Assembly (NCBI GenBank): GCA_030062745.1
Contig: CP099848.1
Location: 11,181,501 to 11,245,500, forward strand
Length of the DNA: 64,000 nt
DNA from: Capitulum mitella
Lineage: Eukaryota > Arthropoda > Thecostraca > Pollicipedomorpha > Pollicipedidae
Reading direction: 5' to 3'
A model generated the notes under the pieces. It saw only the letters and a list, made by a program, of their open reading frames with translations. It ran no database searches and was not told the DNA's origin. Of this stretch, positions 1 through 10,457 are shown piece after piece. The position numbers and the translations under genes were made by a program. How positions within the stretch are numbered: the stretch's first letter is position 1; each line of letters begins with the position of its first letter.

Positions 1-172
1 GTGATTTTTCCAGTTGACAAAAAATGGAAGCCTGAGATGTTCTTACAGCCCAGTTACAAGAGCAGCTCCAAAGGGTGGTAGATGCCTTAAAAATGTTATC
101 TCTGAACACAATTAAGTGAAAAAATACCCAACTGGTCCTTGACCCCATCTATACATGGTAATCAATGTATTG

Positions 173-215
<43 letters not shown>

Positions 216-965
216 TATATATGATATACAATGACATATGTATTGTCAATGAACAGTCCATGGCATCATTCATGAAGCAGCTTTGCCACTGTTCAATATC
301 CCATACAAATGCCATGGTGTTGCAAAGATCTATACTCCATGGCAGAAAGTGACATTTTTTTAAGGCTCATAACAAAAGTTATTGGTTAAGCTGTCTTCAG
401 AGAGATAACCTTAAGCCCAGCAGGAAGAAATACTTTTACATCAAATCCAGGGGCAGACCTTGACAAAAGTACAATGTATCATACAAAGTATATGTTGCAT
501 GACATTCATTCAGCACACCATAACATAGGCACTATGTTATGACATCCAAAGTGTTATAAAGAAATACATGAATGCCTTTGCAAAGCAAAGCATCAGAATC
601 AACAATCTTCCCACCATGAAATTAATCATTCCCTATTACATCATCTACACAAAACATTTACCTACATTTCCTATACCTGCTGATTATTAGGGCAAATATA
701 TACCTATATATATAAGTAATAATACTTAACAATATTGCTACACAGGATTCTTAGTTGCCAGAAGGCAGATGACAAAAGAAATGCTGTCTGCTTGAATTTT
801 GTATCAACAAAGTCAAGCATCAGACTAGTTAATAACACTGCTGTTTGCACTAATTTCCTCCAGTTTGATAATAAATTCAGTTTAATGGACAATATGTTAT
901 CCATATTATTTCTTCCAGCCTCTTGGGACTACTTCATCAAAGAAATTAAATCATGGAACCAAAGG
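1..965. other. AT-rich, CpG-poor stretch without a recognised gene
   Basis: I see no coding signal here. The stretch is AT-rich and almost free of CpG up to about 970, where CpG-rich DNA begins abruptly. By analogy with the 5' parts of the genes further right, it could be the methylated 5' region of a gene transcribed leftwards out of the window, but no exon was recognised. Confidence 0.35.
173..212. repeat. (TA)n microsatellite
   Basis: About 20 uninterrupted TA dinucleotides. The Ile/Tyr-rich reading frames across it are artefacts of the repeat. Confidence 0.9.
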
Positions 966-1610
966 CTCCAAAACTACGCGCATACTAGTTGGCGTCACCT
1001 AAACATCTCCAGCAGTCGTCTCCGATAGTAGCGCCACTAGCGGCGCACGATAAACTAACAAACTATCATAGACTCATTCCTAACTACATCTTTGCAGCAT
1101 CGTTCACTAAAAACAGCTACAGAAAGCCCTGTGCACTAGCAGCGCAGCAGCAGTGTCAAGATAAAGGCTGTTTTGAGCTCTTGTCTATACAAATGTTTAA
1201 CGCACCACTGATCCGAAAAAAGATGAATCAGAATATCGCAAAGCCTGACAATCACTAGCGGGCGGACCTCCTACTGGTTCCAAAATCGGCCACAGGGAGT
1301 ACCTCCTTCAGGCGACCCGTGCCTAGACCGAGGAGACGCTAGCCCTTTCCTCCCGATTGAGGTACCATACGCTTCGTATTTTGTACAGCCTGCCTTCGTG
1401 CGTGGCACTTTTTTATTTTCTAAGATTTTCTGACGTCACTTTCCCTCCTAATAAAATGGCATTATAAAATTATCCGAAGCAACGCAAGGAAACCTGTACC
1501 TCTCGTTCGTACCTGCTTCGGTGCCGGACCGGCGGCCCCAGCAGCGGATTGCCCCGGTGGAGAGTAGACATTTTCTTGCGCATTAGTGCCGATATATTTG
1601 CGGGAAACAA

Positions 1611-1838
1611 ATAATCCGCAACGTAGACGACTGACTGACGCCCGAGACAGAAGACGACTCAAGACACGGGCGCTTGAGCCCGAGAGGCTGTGCGTCCTAA
1701 CCCAGAACAAACAAACAAACAAGCAATCCGCAGCGTCAACTCAGACGACTGACTGACGTCCGACGAGACAAAAGACTTCACTCAAGGCACGGGCTCTTGA
1801 GCCTTCGAGGCTGTATATTCTAACGCAAAACAAACGAA
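1611..1838. repeat. Tandem duplication, about 115-bp unit
   Basis: Two diverged copies share the order ATCCGCA(A/G)CGT, GACGACTGACTGACG, a GAGAC(A)AAAGAC-like block, CACGGGC(G/T)CTTGAGCC, GAGGCTGT and CTAAC(C/G)CA(G/A)AACAAAC. A third partial copy of the first block follows at about 1838-1870. Function is unknown. The arginine-rich antisense frames over it are not considered genes. Confidence 0.7.
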
Positions 1839-1934
1839 GCGCAGCGTCAACAACCACGTTCAGACGAAGCGTGGCGACGGGACGCGAAGCTCGACTCAAG
1901 CATGGACACAAGAGCCCAAGTGTCTGCATCCGGG

Positions 1935-2110
1935 CGTGTCATTGTCCATATACGATTGGGGGGAGGGGTCGAACCGAGAGCCCGACAAGCTGACCTTCCC
2001 CAGTTGTGGGTTTCTGAACGGATTTAGCCCACTTTTTTGACTAAAGGCAATTTCAAAGTATTTTTTCTTGTTGTCATTTGCTGAATAAAAAACCTGTTTA
2101 TATATTTGTG
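1935..2110. repeat. Dispersed repeat shared with 62105-62285
   Basis: The block running from GAACC..GCCCGACAA through GTGTGGGTTTCT / GTTGTGGGTTTCT, AACGGATTTAGCCCA and a T-rich tract to an AATAAAAAA run recurs at 62105-62285 in the same orientation. On the minus strand it contains GGTTCGACCCC, which fits the pol III B-box consensus, so a SINE origin is possible. No convincing A box was found, so the class is undecided. Confidence 0.6.
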
Positions 2111-2749
2111 TGAATAGTACAAACAAAACTGCAGTAAACCTTGGAAAGGTTCAAATCAGTATTGATAGGCCTGTAGTGCTATGTGACATATAATGATGCC
2201 CCCAGTATGCCAGTTTTACATCAGAGTCTCACCATTTCTTTTCTAAATACCTATCATTTTGTGCTTTGTTCTACACCTCCCACCTTTGTGCTACCAAGTG
2301 GAACCATTTTTATTGTTATTGCTTAGTTCCCTGTTAAAATTGGCAGAAAATATGCGAGTGGCTGAAATCAGCTTTGGAGGGACTCTTATCCATATTGTGG
2401 GGCCATGGCCACTCCAACAGTGCAAATCAACACCCCTGGTACATGCTAATTAAGAGAGATGTTGTCACACAGTGGGGGCCTTTCAAGCCTAGCAGGGTGC
2501 CCTCTTAGACATGATGAGTGCAGGTTTTTCATGTCCTGGCAGGCATTTCAATGGTTCCACGTCTCTACCTGTACTGCCAATACTGCTAAACAGTATTACT
2601 GCTATGCCACGATACTGCTGCCCAAAAGGACATTACTTTTACACATACACTGCTTCTAACGACAGTACTGCTTTGCGGCACCACTTCTAACAACAGTACT
2701 TCTACACATTACTGCTAACACCACCGCTAGGCGAAGCTACTGGGTGACC
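2111..2749. other. No gene seen
   Basis: Mostly AT-rich and CpG-poor. A short run at 2570-2710 repeats ACTGCTAACA/TACTGCT-like units (a degenerate microsatellite). No exon or RNA gene was recognised. Confidence 0.4.
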
Positions 2750-3460
2750 TTATTGACCTTATTAACCTTAAATGACCTCAGATGACCCTAGAGTTACTTG
2801 AAATGATCTTGTTTGCATTTTATATCATTTGAAAACGTTTCCAGTCATTTGAATTCACTCTGTTTCTGAACTTCCATTTTACGATTGTTGTGATATAGGG
2901 TGCACGCACTGACATTCTAGGTCATAGCTCTATGACCCAACCTGATATGAAGCTGAAACTTGGTACACGAGTTGAGGGCACCCTTCTACATCATATGTAT
3001 TCCGGGTTTGGCATTTGGAAAAACGGTGCTAAGTTTATTACTGTGGAGCCAAATTTTTTATTTGACCTTGACCTGACCTTGTGAAGTGACCTCAGATTAA
3101 CAAAATTGTATTTGTATGCTTGCCGAACTGTTTACCTCTACATCCATGTAAAGTTTTAGGTTCCGTCGTAAAAACGGCAAACGTTTTCGTTTTTGAGCAT
3201 TTTTGGCAGACATTTTTCTTTTATCAACAACAAAGCCAAAAATGGCCTGAGGTGCCTCCCAAAAACGGTGTCTGGCTGCGTCTTCTAGCAAAATAGAAGT
3301 GCGAAATTTTTTACAATATGTAGAAAGAATAGCTAGGAAACGTCACCAAGTCTCGTGAAGCTGCGTGAAAAAACCCTGAAATTAGCAAGCCAAAAACCGG
3401 AGGAGGAGGGTGCGGATTCAGTCCACTTCACGGATTCCAGTCCGCCGTGAATAGGGTTAA
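2750..3460 (+). mobile_element. piggyBac-type MITE copy A, 5'-truncated
   Basis: This is one of four related copies in the window (also 7175-8238, 9180-10042 and 62380-63615). It ends at 3445-3460 with GAATAGGG followed by TTAA, the mirror of the TTAACCCTATTC terminus of the copy at 62380. Shared internal landmarks are an AGGTCA/TGACCT half-site array (2751-2795), a GATATAGGGT(A/G)C(A/G)CGC block, CCTGATATG.AGCTGAAACTTGG, GCCAAAAATGGCCTGAGG and AAGAATAGCTAGGAAA. The half carrying the other terminus is missing. No transposase is encoded. Confidence 0.6.
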
Positions 3461-3464
3461 ATGG

Positions 3465-4350
3465 AAACGTAACAAGTGGTGTTCCACAAAGGCCCATCCT
3501 AGGACTCCTCTGTTTTGTCATTTTCAGGAGCTTCGTACCCACAGCAGTGCAAAACAAGATCTTTTTTGTGGACAAGGACTAAACTGTGTGGGCCATTGTC
3601 TGCTGACTTGCAACATGGTGGATTATAAGACAACGTACTACACAACCGGACGAGGAAATGGCAGTTTCTGCCTAACTTTGAGAAGTGTTCATCACTCCAC
3701 CTTGGGCCAGGAAACAAGGAAATCCAATATAATGCCTGGAATATACCAAGAAAGTCTTCCGTCGAGCGTGACTCAGTAGCATCGCAGCCCCGCTGAAATT
3801 TCCTTTGCATACGGTCTGCGAAGTAAAGAGGGTAACAGAATGTTAGCTGTAACTGTATGTTACGTGTAACGACGTTCTCCCCGAGCTATTCAGAAGCATT
3901 AATTTGACCAATCCTAGAGTACGGAAATGTTATATGGGGCCCATGTATGTGGGTGGCCGGAGACTCCCGGAAGGGAAACAAAGGGGGGCCAACACAACTA
4001 GTTAAATGCGTCAGGGAACCCCGTATGAAGACAGATGAAGAGAGCTCAACGTACCAAGTCTGGCGTATAGAATGAGAACAGGAAATATGATCTTTGTTCT
4101 TAAGATAATCTCCGGAGAGTTCGAGGTGGATGGGATTACTCAACTGGTAGCACACAGGCATAGAACAAAGGGGCATCATCTCAAGAGCGTGAAGCCACAA
4201 GCAACAGTTTAAGATACTCCAGGAGACATCATCTGACAGTAACGGCTGTCGTCGATATGCTACAGTTGCCGCTGATAGTGGTATCATCGCCCTTGCTCGA
4301 GGAGTTCAGGACCAGACTAGATGAGCATTGGACACGTCTCAACTTTCCGA
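3465..4350 (+). pseudogene. Decayed non-LTR (CR1/jockey-like) reverse transcriptase, C-terminal part
   Basis: Reading across several frameshifts and stops gives recognisable LINE reverse-transcriptase segments in order. At 3474 there is SGVPQ..ILG..CFVIF (finger/palm GVPQGSxLGPxLF motif). At 3920-4090 there is a thumb-like stretch with GPMYVG, PYEDR, LN(V/L)PSLAYR and GNMIFVLKII. At 4150-4350 come TKGHHLK and a terminal segment ending in a D..W/HVSTF-like sequence. This order is typical of CR1, L2 and jockey-clade elements. The catalytic YADD segment was not recognised. It is interrupted many times and clearly dead. It starts directly after the TTAA end of MITE copy A. Confidence 0.65.
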
Positions 4351-4489
4351 TAATCTGGGCTTTTGTGCTTATTCGAAGAAGTGAGTGGAGGAGACTTAAG
4401 CATTCACAGCAGCAAACGCAAAGACACATTCTAATCTCTCTCGTCCTCCCAAACCCGGCCATCCTCGAAGTCATTAGGAAGTAAGTCGT

Positions 4490-5860
4490 CCATTAAGACC
4501 TATTCCGACAACTTTAACTTCGACTTAAACGTTAAAGACATCAGGGTGCCCTTCCAGACCTCGGAAGCACCCTTGTCTCGGGCACCGATTCAAGCCTTAG
4601 GACGCTCTGTTAAACCTCTGAGGTGGTCATTAAGGCATGGAAGACTCATTTTTGGGTCTGAAGGCGTTCTCTTAGGTTTTGGAGGATCCCTGGATCTTCC
4701 AGGGCACCACATACGACCATGACCCAATGACTCTCCCCTCAGTGTAGGGAAAAACTAATGCTACTACGCCCAAGAGTAACGCCAACATGCTACGGCGTAG
4801 TTCTAGACGCCGCCACACTGCCGCGGATTCAAAGAGTGGCACGGTTGCACGCTTTCGAAGTCATCATGGGCTGCACGTGCCGCTGGTTTTCCTGATGTGT
4901 TATTCGGATTTCACGGAAGTTCTTCAAGTAAACACTGAATTTCAGTCTCACCTCGCCGCAGTACCACCCTGCACGCCTCTCTAGTACGACCACGTACTGT
5001 ACTCGACCCGCATTCGACCAGTTCGCGAACAATGACGACCGGAACGCCACACCAATTAACTTACTACGAGGTAATTGATCCCGTACACCGCGTCGATTGG
5101 TGAAGCCTGAAAGTCTTGGTCATCATCACTGTTCCAAGCCCACCAGGCTACAATTCATGATCGCTAACACTGTGCCTATCGGAGAACGCTTGACAATTAT
5201 TGATCACACAGGCCCAGACCCGGGTTGACTTTCGAGCTCGAAAAGTGGTTTTCTTGTTTAGGCTAAGGTGACCAAACTAGGTCACCAAGTTCTAACCCTA
5301 GAACAATTCACGGACGCTGCGTTGATTGGTGCAAGTTTGGTAATGCTCACAAGCTCGGGACGTGGAATTTCCCGAGGCTCAAAACGGCGGCTTCGGTATT
5401 TTAGAGGTCACTGACCATCCAGGCGGACGACCGACGGATGCCTGACGAGACCTACGACTTGACACAAGACTAGTCGGCTTCCGACAACGACACTTATGGT
5501 CAATCCTGGCTGATGCGTCGAAAGAGAAGCTAGAAAACAAACAAATGACCATCCAGGCTGCCACTAGCGTCCACACATTAACAGGAATCACATTCCGCGG
5601 GTCGATTGGTGACGCCAGAGTGCAACTCGTTGGTTTTTTGGTTTGGATTAAGGCAGACAGCCACTTAGGTCATGACTAGGGTCGCCAGGTCCTGAATAAG
5701 GTAGTAAATTGTTAATGCCACGTTGATCTGTGGAAGTTTAAAGACACCCTGTTGCATAGTATTAGAGCTTAGGGTTTCCTGCACTTTTGGTAGCTGTTTA
5801 GTCCCAACATGACCCAAAACACAAGCCGAAGCGTGACGTTAGTCATCGCGGGCGGAAGCT
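4490..5860. other. Degenerate long-period repeat, no gene
   Basis: A block resembling CGTCGATTGGTGAAG recurs near 5088, 5320 and 5600, with a weaker copy near 5720. It is associated with a TTTGG.TTAAGG...AGGTCA.GACTAGG-like segment, suggesting a diverged tandem repeat with a period of roughly 250-280 bp. No coding region was recognised. Confidence 0.4.
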
Positions 5861-5869
5861 GGACGTAGC

Positions 5870-5985
5870 AGAGACCGCTTTTTGTCTGGAGTGGCCCGTG
5901 ACATTGGCTGGTAACTGACATATGGAACGTGGTGTGCTCGATCGGTGTGCGTGTTTTCTTTTCGGTTGTGTGCGGAACAGGTGCT
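5870..5985 (+). promoter_or_regulatory. Possible ACAP promoter / noncoding first exon
   Basis: CpG-containing DNA ends with a T-rich stretch and GGAACAG followed by GTGCTA, a possible splice donor. From about 6.0 kb rightwards the DNA becomes AT-rich, and from 6.4 kb to 7.17 kb it is almost CpG-free, resembling the 5' transcribed part of the other genes here. This would suit a noncoding first exon for the ACAP gene, whose first coding exon starts after a splice acceptor at 10449. No TATA box was found. This is inference only. Confidence 0.2.
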
Positions 5986-5999
5986 AATTTGCCTCGTAT

Positions 6000-7170
6000 T
6001 GGCGTGTTAAGATAGATTTTGGGCCTCCATTAGTCTTGGAAGCATTCAGATCTGTCCATCCTGGTAACTAGGTCGCAAAGTGATCGCATTGATTAACTTC
6101 AGTGCAGCTTTATTCTTACCAGTTGGGACTAGGCATGGATCTGAATTTTACGGAGGTAAATGACTATATGGATATCTCATACATTTTAATTCAGATGTCA
6201 CTTATGGCACAAACATGGCTTCAGGATTAGTAACAAAGCATGATTTTGTAGGATTCAGTACTATCATCTGTAATATTATTCTTTCATTGACTCAGTGATT
6301 TCTGTTTACATTGTTGCTCCTGCAAAAATTTCACTGCTGATGTAGATACAATGCTCCGGTGTGGTCGACCTTTGCGATGACACATTTAGTCTGAAATGTG
6401 TCACTGTCAAGACCTTCAGAATTAGGCTTTTTAGGCAGATATTGAGAGTACAGTTCAGAGAATATTCAAAAGTCAAATTTTGTAGTCACTTGGCAATATG
6501 ATGACAAAGGTCTTGCATTGGCCATTGAGCATAGTTGAGACCCTGTTAGCTGGTGCTGATTTGCTGTTTGCTACAGCACTATGCAGCAGCTGCAAATAGG
6601 ACAGTGGCATAGAATGTATGGAAAAAATGGGAGGTCATACTGCACCTTCTGATATGCAGAAGTTTGAAATGTGCTGTTTATTAAACATGTGAAGATAGAA
6701 CTTTCCCTGTACATTGATCAGTGCAGGAAAATGCTAGAGTGAGTTAAAATGAATTTGAACATCTTGTTGGCAGAAAATAATTTTAGGCTTCTTGAATGTC
6801 ATTGCTGGACTCTCCAACTTCATATAAACCTAATGGAAAGTGTTTCCTGTCATTGAATAAGTTAGTTGTTTAGTGAATAAGTTAGCAATTCATTGGGAAA
6901 TTTCAAATAAGTTTATTTAGTTTTTCTTTGATTCATATTTGTTGTGTGATTACTGGGTTTTTTCCTCCTTTGTTTTCTTTCAATATTTACCTTTCTTTTG
7001 TTCATGTTTACACATCACACCTTACATTTCCTTGCTTACCAATAGTTTTCATGCTTCTCCAGTTTATGAACTTCTAGACCCATTGAAATTCATTCATAGT
7101 GTTAATTCATGCATAGAAGGAGGTAAGCAGTATGTTCTGATTTTGCATTAATGTGTGTGCTTTGTTATAT
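6000..7170. other. AT-rich, CpG-depleted stretch (probable 5' intron)
   Basis: There is no coding signal. CpG is virtually absent between 6400 and 7170, with a visible excess of TG and CA. It is interpreted as the 5' intron of the ACAP gene. Inserted MITE copies interrupt the CpG-poor DNA further right. Confidence 0.4.
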
Positions 7171-7174
7171 TTGA

Positions 7175-8238
7175 GAAGGAAATAGGGGTAATGGTCGGGC
7201 AGGCGATTCACATGGCGTTCGGAGGACGCAATCGAAAGACTGTACGCCGATGGGTAACGGTCCTCATTTCGTGACGTCATCGAAAGAACTGAATGGGGAA
7301 TGCTAATGTGGCTAGTTTTCAGCCAGTCCACCCCGATGACCTGACCCAGGGGGCAGAAAGGAAGGGCTGGGGTGGGGGTGAGGGGCAAAAAGCCAGAAAA
7401 GGTGGTATGTTTACGCATTACAACTCTGATGTTTATTGACCTACTTTGATGCATCTAGGATGAATCGATAGCTAATCAATGGAACTTTTTTCTGTCCGTG
7501 TTTGGGATTTTGAGAAAAATTCGTAGGCATTCACAGGGCTTGGAAAATAGAGGGAATGTTTATCTGGAAAACTGAATTAACATAAATGTCTAAAATAGTC
7601 ATTTAGGTTGTGCAGTTCAACCTATGCTTCACAAGTACAAATCATATTACATTGTGTAATGTTGCCATTAGCATTGTTAGGGACCTGAAAAAGGGGAACT
7701 GTTATGATTGTATGCCCATCAAGTCAACTTATGACTTGACCTCAAATGACCTAAAATGAACTCAGTCACATAGAATAACCCTAGGTTCATTTCCTAGCAT
7801 TTAAAACGTTTTCAGCGATTCAAAGCGACTATATATCTGAAAGGCCTTTTTCTGACCATCATGATATAGGGTACGCACGCGTACATTTCACATCGTACGT
7901 CCTTTACCCGACCTGATATGGACCTGAAACTTGACACGCAAGCACACCGATACACTAATATTATGTTTTAAATTCTCCCTTAAAACTCTATTTTTGGCAG
8001 CCATTTTTCTCTCACCCTCGACAGTGCCAAAAGTGGTCTGAGTGCTCCCAAAAGCAAAGCGTGACTGCGCCCATCGGCAGCAAAGCTATGAAAATTAGAC
8101 GTAATACGCAGTAAGAATGGGTAGGAAAAGTGGCCAAGTTTCGTGGGCTACTTCAAAACCCCTACAAATGGTGAGCAAAAAAAAAACGAAGGGAGAGGAT
8201 TCTGGAGCCGCCTCCAGCCGCATACGGAAATCAGGTAA
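7175..8238 (+). mobile_element. piggyBac-type MITE copy B
   Basis: Same landmarks as copy A, in the same orientation: GGCAGGCGATTCACATGG near the left end, GTAGGCATTCACAGGGCTTGGAAAAT, TGACCTCAAATGACC at 7738, CCTGATATGGACCTGAAACTTG, GTGCCAAAAGTGG and AAGAATGGGTAGGAAAA. The right end, ACGGAAATCAGGTAAA, is a diverged form of CCGGGAATAGGGTTAA, so the flanking TTAA is lost. It is inverted relative to copy C, 0.94 kb away. Confidence 0.55.
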
Positions 8239-8239
8239 A

Positions 8240-9175
8240 TACTTCAATGCAGCAGCATGTAAAGGATAGCTAGTGCCACTTCCAACACTTTGTGTCGGTG
8301 AAGTGACCCGTGACTTTCGACCTTGGGTCGACTGAAGTACGGATCTTGGAGGTACCGAGAACGCAACTGCGTCCCGATTTTCAGGCGGTGCTGAAATGAA
8401 TGCAGGCCACGTTCAAATGGATGGATCCAGAGCAGCACCAAATAAATCATGAGACGATTTTTGAGTCTGTCTCGGTGACCTGAACCGTGCTAGACGGAAT
8501 TTTAACCCTCGGTGACCATTTTAAATCTTTAAGTTTGGCATGAAATATGGGATAACAGTACTGGAACGCGTTAACGACCAAACTGATTGGTAGTTTTCTC
8601 CGTAAGTCATTTCAAACGATGGCTAGTGACTTAACTATACTCTGCAGCAGTAACCCGACCCATGACCCTTTACCCTGGATCCTAAAATTGCGGTCAAAGT
8701 AGGGGAACGCTACTACAACCGGACTTGCAGGCAGCTTTCACCCAAAACACCAGTAACAAGAGCCCACAAAGCGCCATTGACCTGAGATCAGGTCAAGACT
8801 AATTGTTCTGAGTCAAAATGCACCGCCGTCAAAATCGACGATGAATTGCTCAGAACGGGTAGAAAATGGCAGGACTGGCTCGCACAGTTGCAAGTAGTAC
8901 TAGGAAGTTCAAAAAATAAAAAAAATCCATATTTTGGAAATAAACAGGCTGTCGCAAATAAAGCTCCATCAATTGTGTAAACTGATAAGTACTGAATTTT
9001 CCCAAAATTTAAACATGAGAAACCATCACAAGAACCACTAGCATTGACAAATATCACACGAAAAGGTTTATGTCGCGAAAATAAAGAAACGCTAAAATTA
9101 TATATATATAGATATCCGGCACCCCGTGTGCTGGTGTGCCGGTGTTCCGATCCGGTGCATGCTTTAAGTCAAGCT
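8240..9175. other. No gene seen
   Basis: This is spacer between the inverted MITE copies B and C. There is a short (TA)n tract at about 9098-9113. Phrases such as GTGACC and GACCTG recur loosely. No exon was recognised. Confidence 0.4.
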
Positions 9176-9179
9176 GAAA

Positions 9180-10042
9180 GGTCAAAATTTGGCCTTAAAT
9201 GAATATTTTCCATGCTAATATTCTCAACGGAAAATTCGAAACACTGTAGCTCAGCCCAATGTTTCCTACCTTTTCTTCAAGTTTCAGGCCGGGTCAAGGA
9301 GCTACGACGTGGAATGTCAGCGTGCGTACCCTGCATGACGTATGACAGTCATAAACGGGACTTTCGGAAATGTCAATTTAATTCAGTGGAAACGTTTCCG
9401 AACATTATAAAATAAACCCAACGTCATTCCATATGACTGAGGTCATCTGAAATCATTTGAATTTGAAAGTCTTACGCTGACTTGATGAGCATGCGACCAT
9501 GACACTTCCTCGTTTTCATGCCCCTGACGCCGCCTGTGCCAACGGTATAGAACAACGTAATGCGATGTGTACACCTGAAGTAAAGAACAACTGTTAAGAG
9601 CCCATAATTATTTTGGACTTTTTGTTAATGCAGTTTTCCGAAAAATGTTCTTCCCATTTTCCAAGCCCTGTGAACGCCTATGAATATTCTGAAAACTCCG
9701 AACATATGGGTCGATGGAAAAGTTCCATGAATTAGCTTTTGATGGATACCAACTGGATGAAAATCCGTCAATAACCATCAGAGTTACAATAATTAAAAAA
9801 TACCACCCTTTTCTGACTTTTTATCCCCACACCGCCCCCACCCCGTCCTTTAACCCCACCCCGCCCATCTCTCTGGCGAGGTCATCGGGGCGGACTAGCT
9901 GAAAACGAGCCGCATTACCATTCCGTTTTTTCCATGACGTCATAAAATGCAGACCGTGATCCATCGGCGTAGAGTCTTTCCATTGCCGCCTCCAATCGCC
10001 ATGTGAATCGCCTGCCGTATCGTTACCGGAAATAGGTGCAGC
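9180..10042 (-). mobile_element. piggyBac-type MITE copy C, inverted
   Basis: Reverse-orientation copy: AAGTTTCAGGCCGGGTCA at 9278, AATGTCAGCGTGCGTACCCT, CATGCCCCTGACGCCGCCTGTGCC at 9518, CAAGCCCTGTGAACGCCTATGAAT at 9662, CGCCATGTGAATCGCCTGCC at 9998, then a terminus ACCGGAAATAGG. The TTAA has mutated, and the other end is truncated near 9180. A pyrimidine-rich CCCCACCCC stretch at 9826-9868 matches the purine-rich GGGGTGGGGGTGAGGGG of copy B. Confidence 0.55.
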
Positions 10043-10457
10043 TCTGTCTTTCCCATAGTTATGTGGTGTTCTCATTGCTATTGATATGCAGTTACAATAT
10101 GTGGTAACCATTCACATCATTTTCCCACAATACATCACAAACAACCCAAATAATGTGTCAGAAATGCAGGGTGGGGAAGAAAGCTAGTTGATTACATTTA
10201 CAACATCGTTTGACTTGCGCGCTCTGGAAGCAAACACTATGTATAATTACATAGTCAAATCATATCAGCCTGGAAATGTTCTGTGTGATGAATCATTGTT
10301 GGTGATGTTGAACCTCACCACCATGCTCTGCTATCCTTCTTTAGCCAATGCTTTCTTAATATTCCTGCAAACCCACCGATGACCTGCATTCTTTTTGTCA
10401 ATTCCAGCATGGCTTTTCTGAGTGAGTGATACAAACTGGAATTCTTCAGGAAGCAAA
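10043..10457. other. Upstream of the ACAP start codon; no gene
   Basis: AT-rich and CpG-poor. It ends with the splice acceptor GAATTCTTCAG (AG at 10448-10449), which begins the exon containing the ACAP start codon. Nothing else was recognised. Confidence 0.4.

Noticed and set aside
6136-6157. ATG followed by a GTAAAT donor (MDLNFTE) as the first ACAP coding exon
   Set aside because: The exon at 10458-10522 matches the conserved ACAP N-terminus and the required phase; this one does not match.
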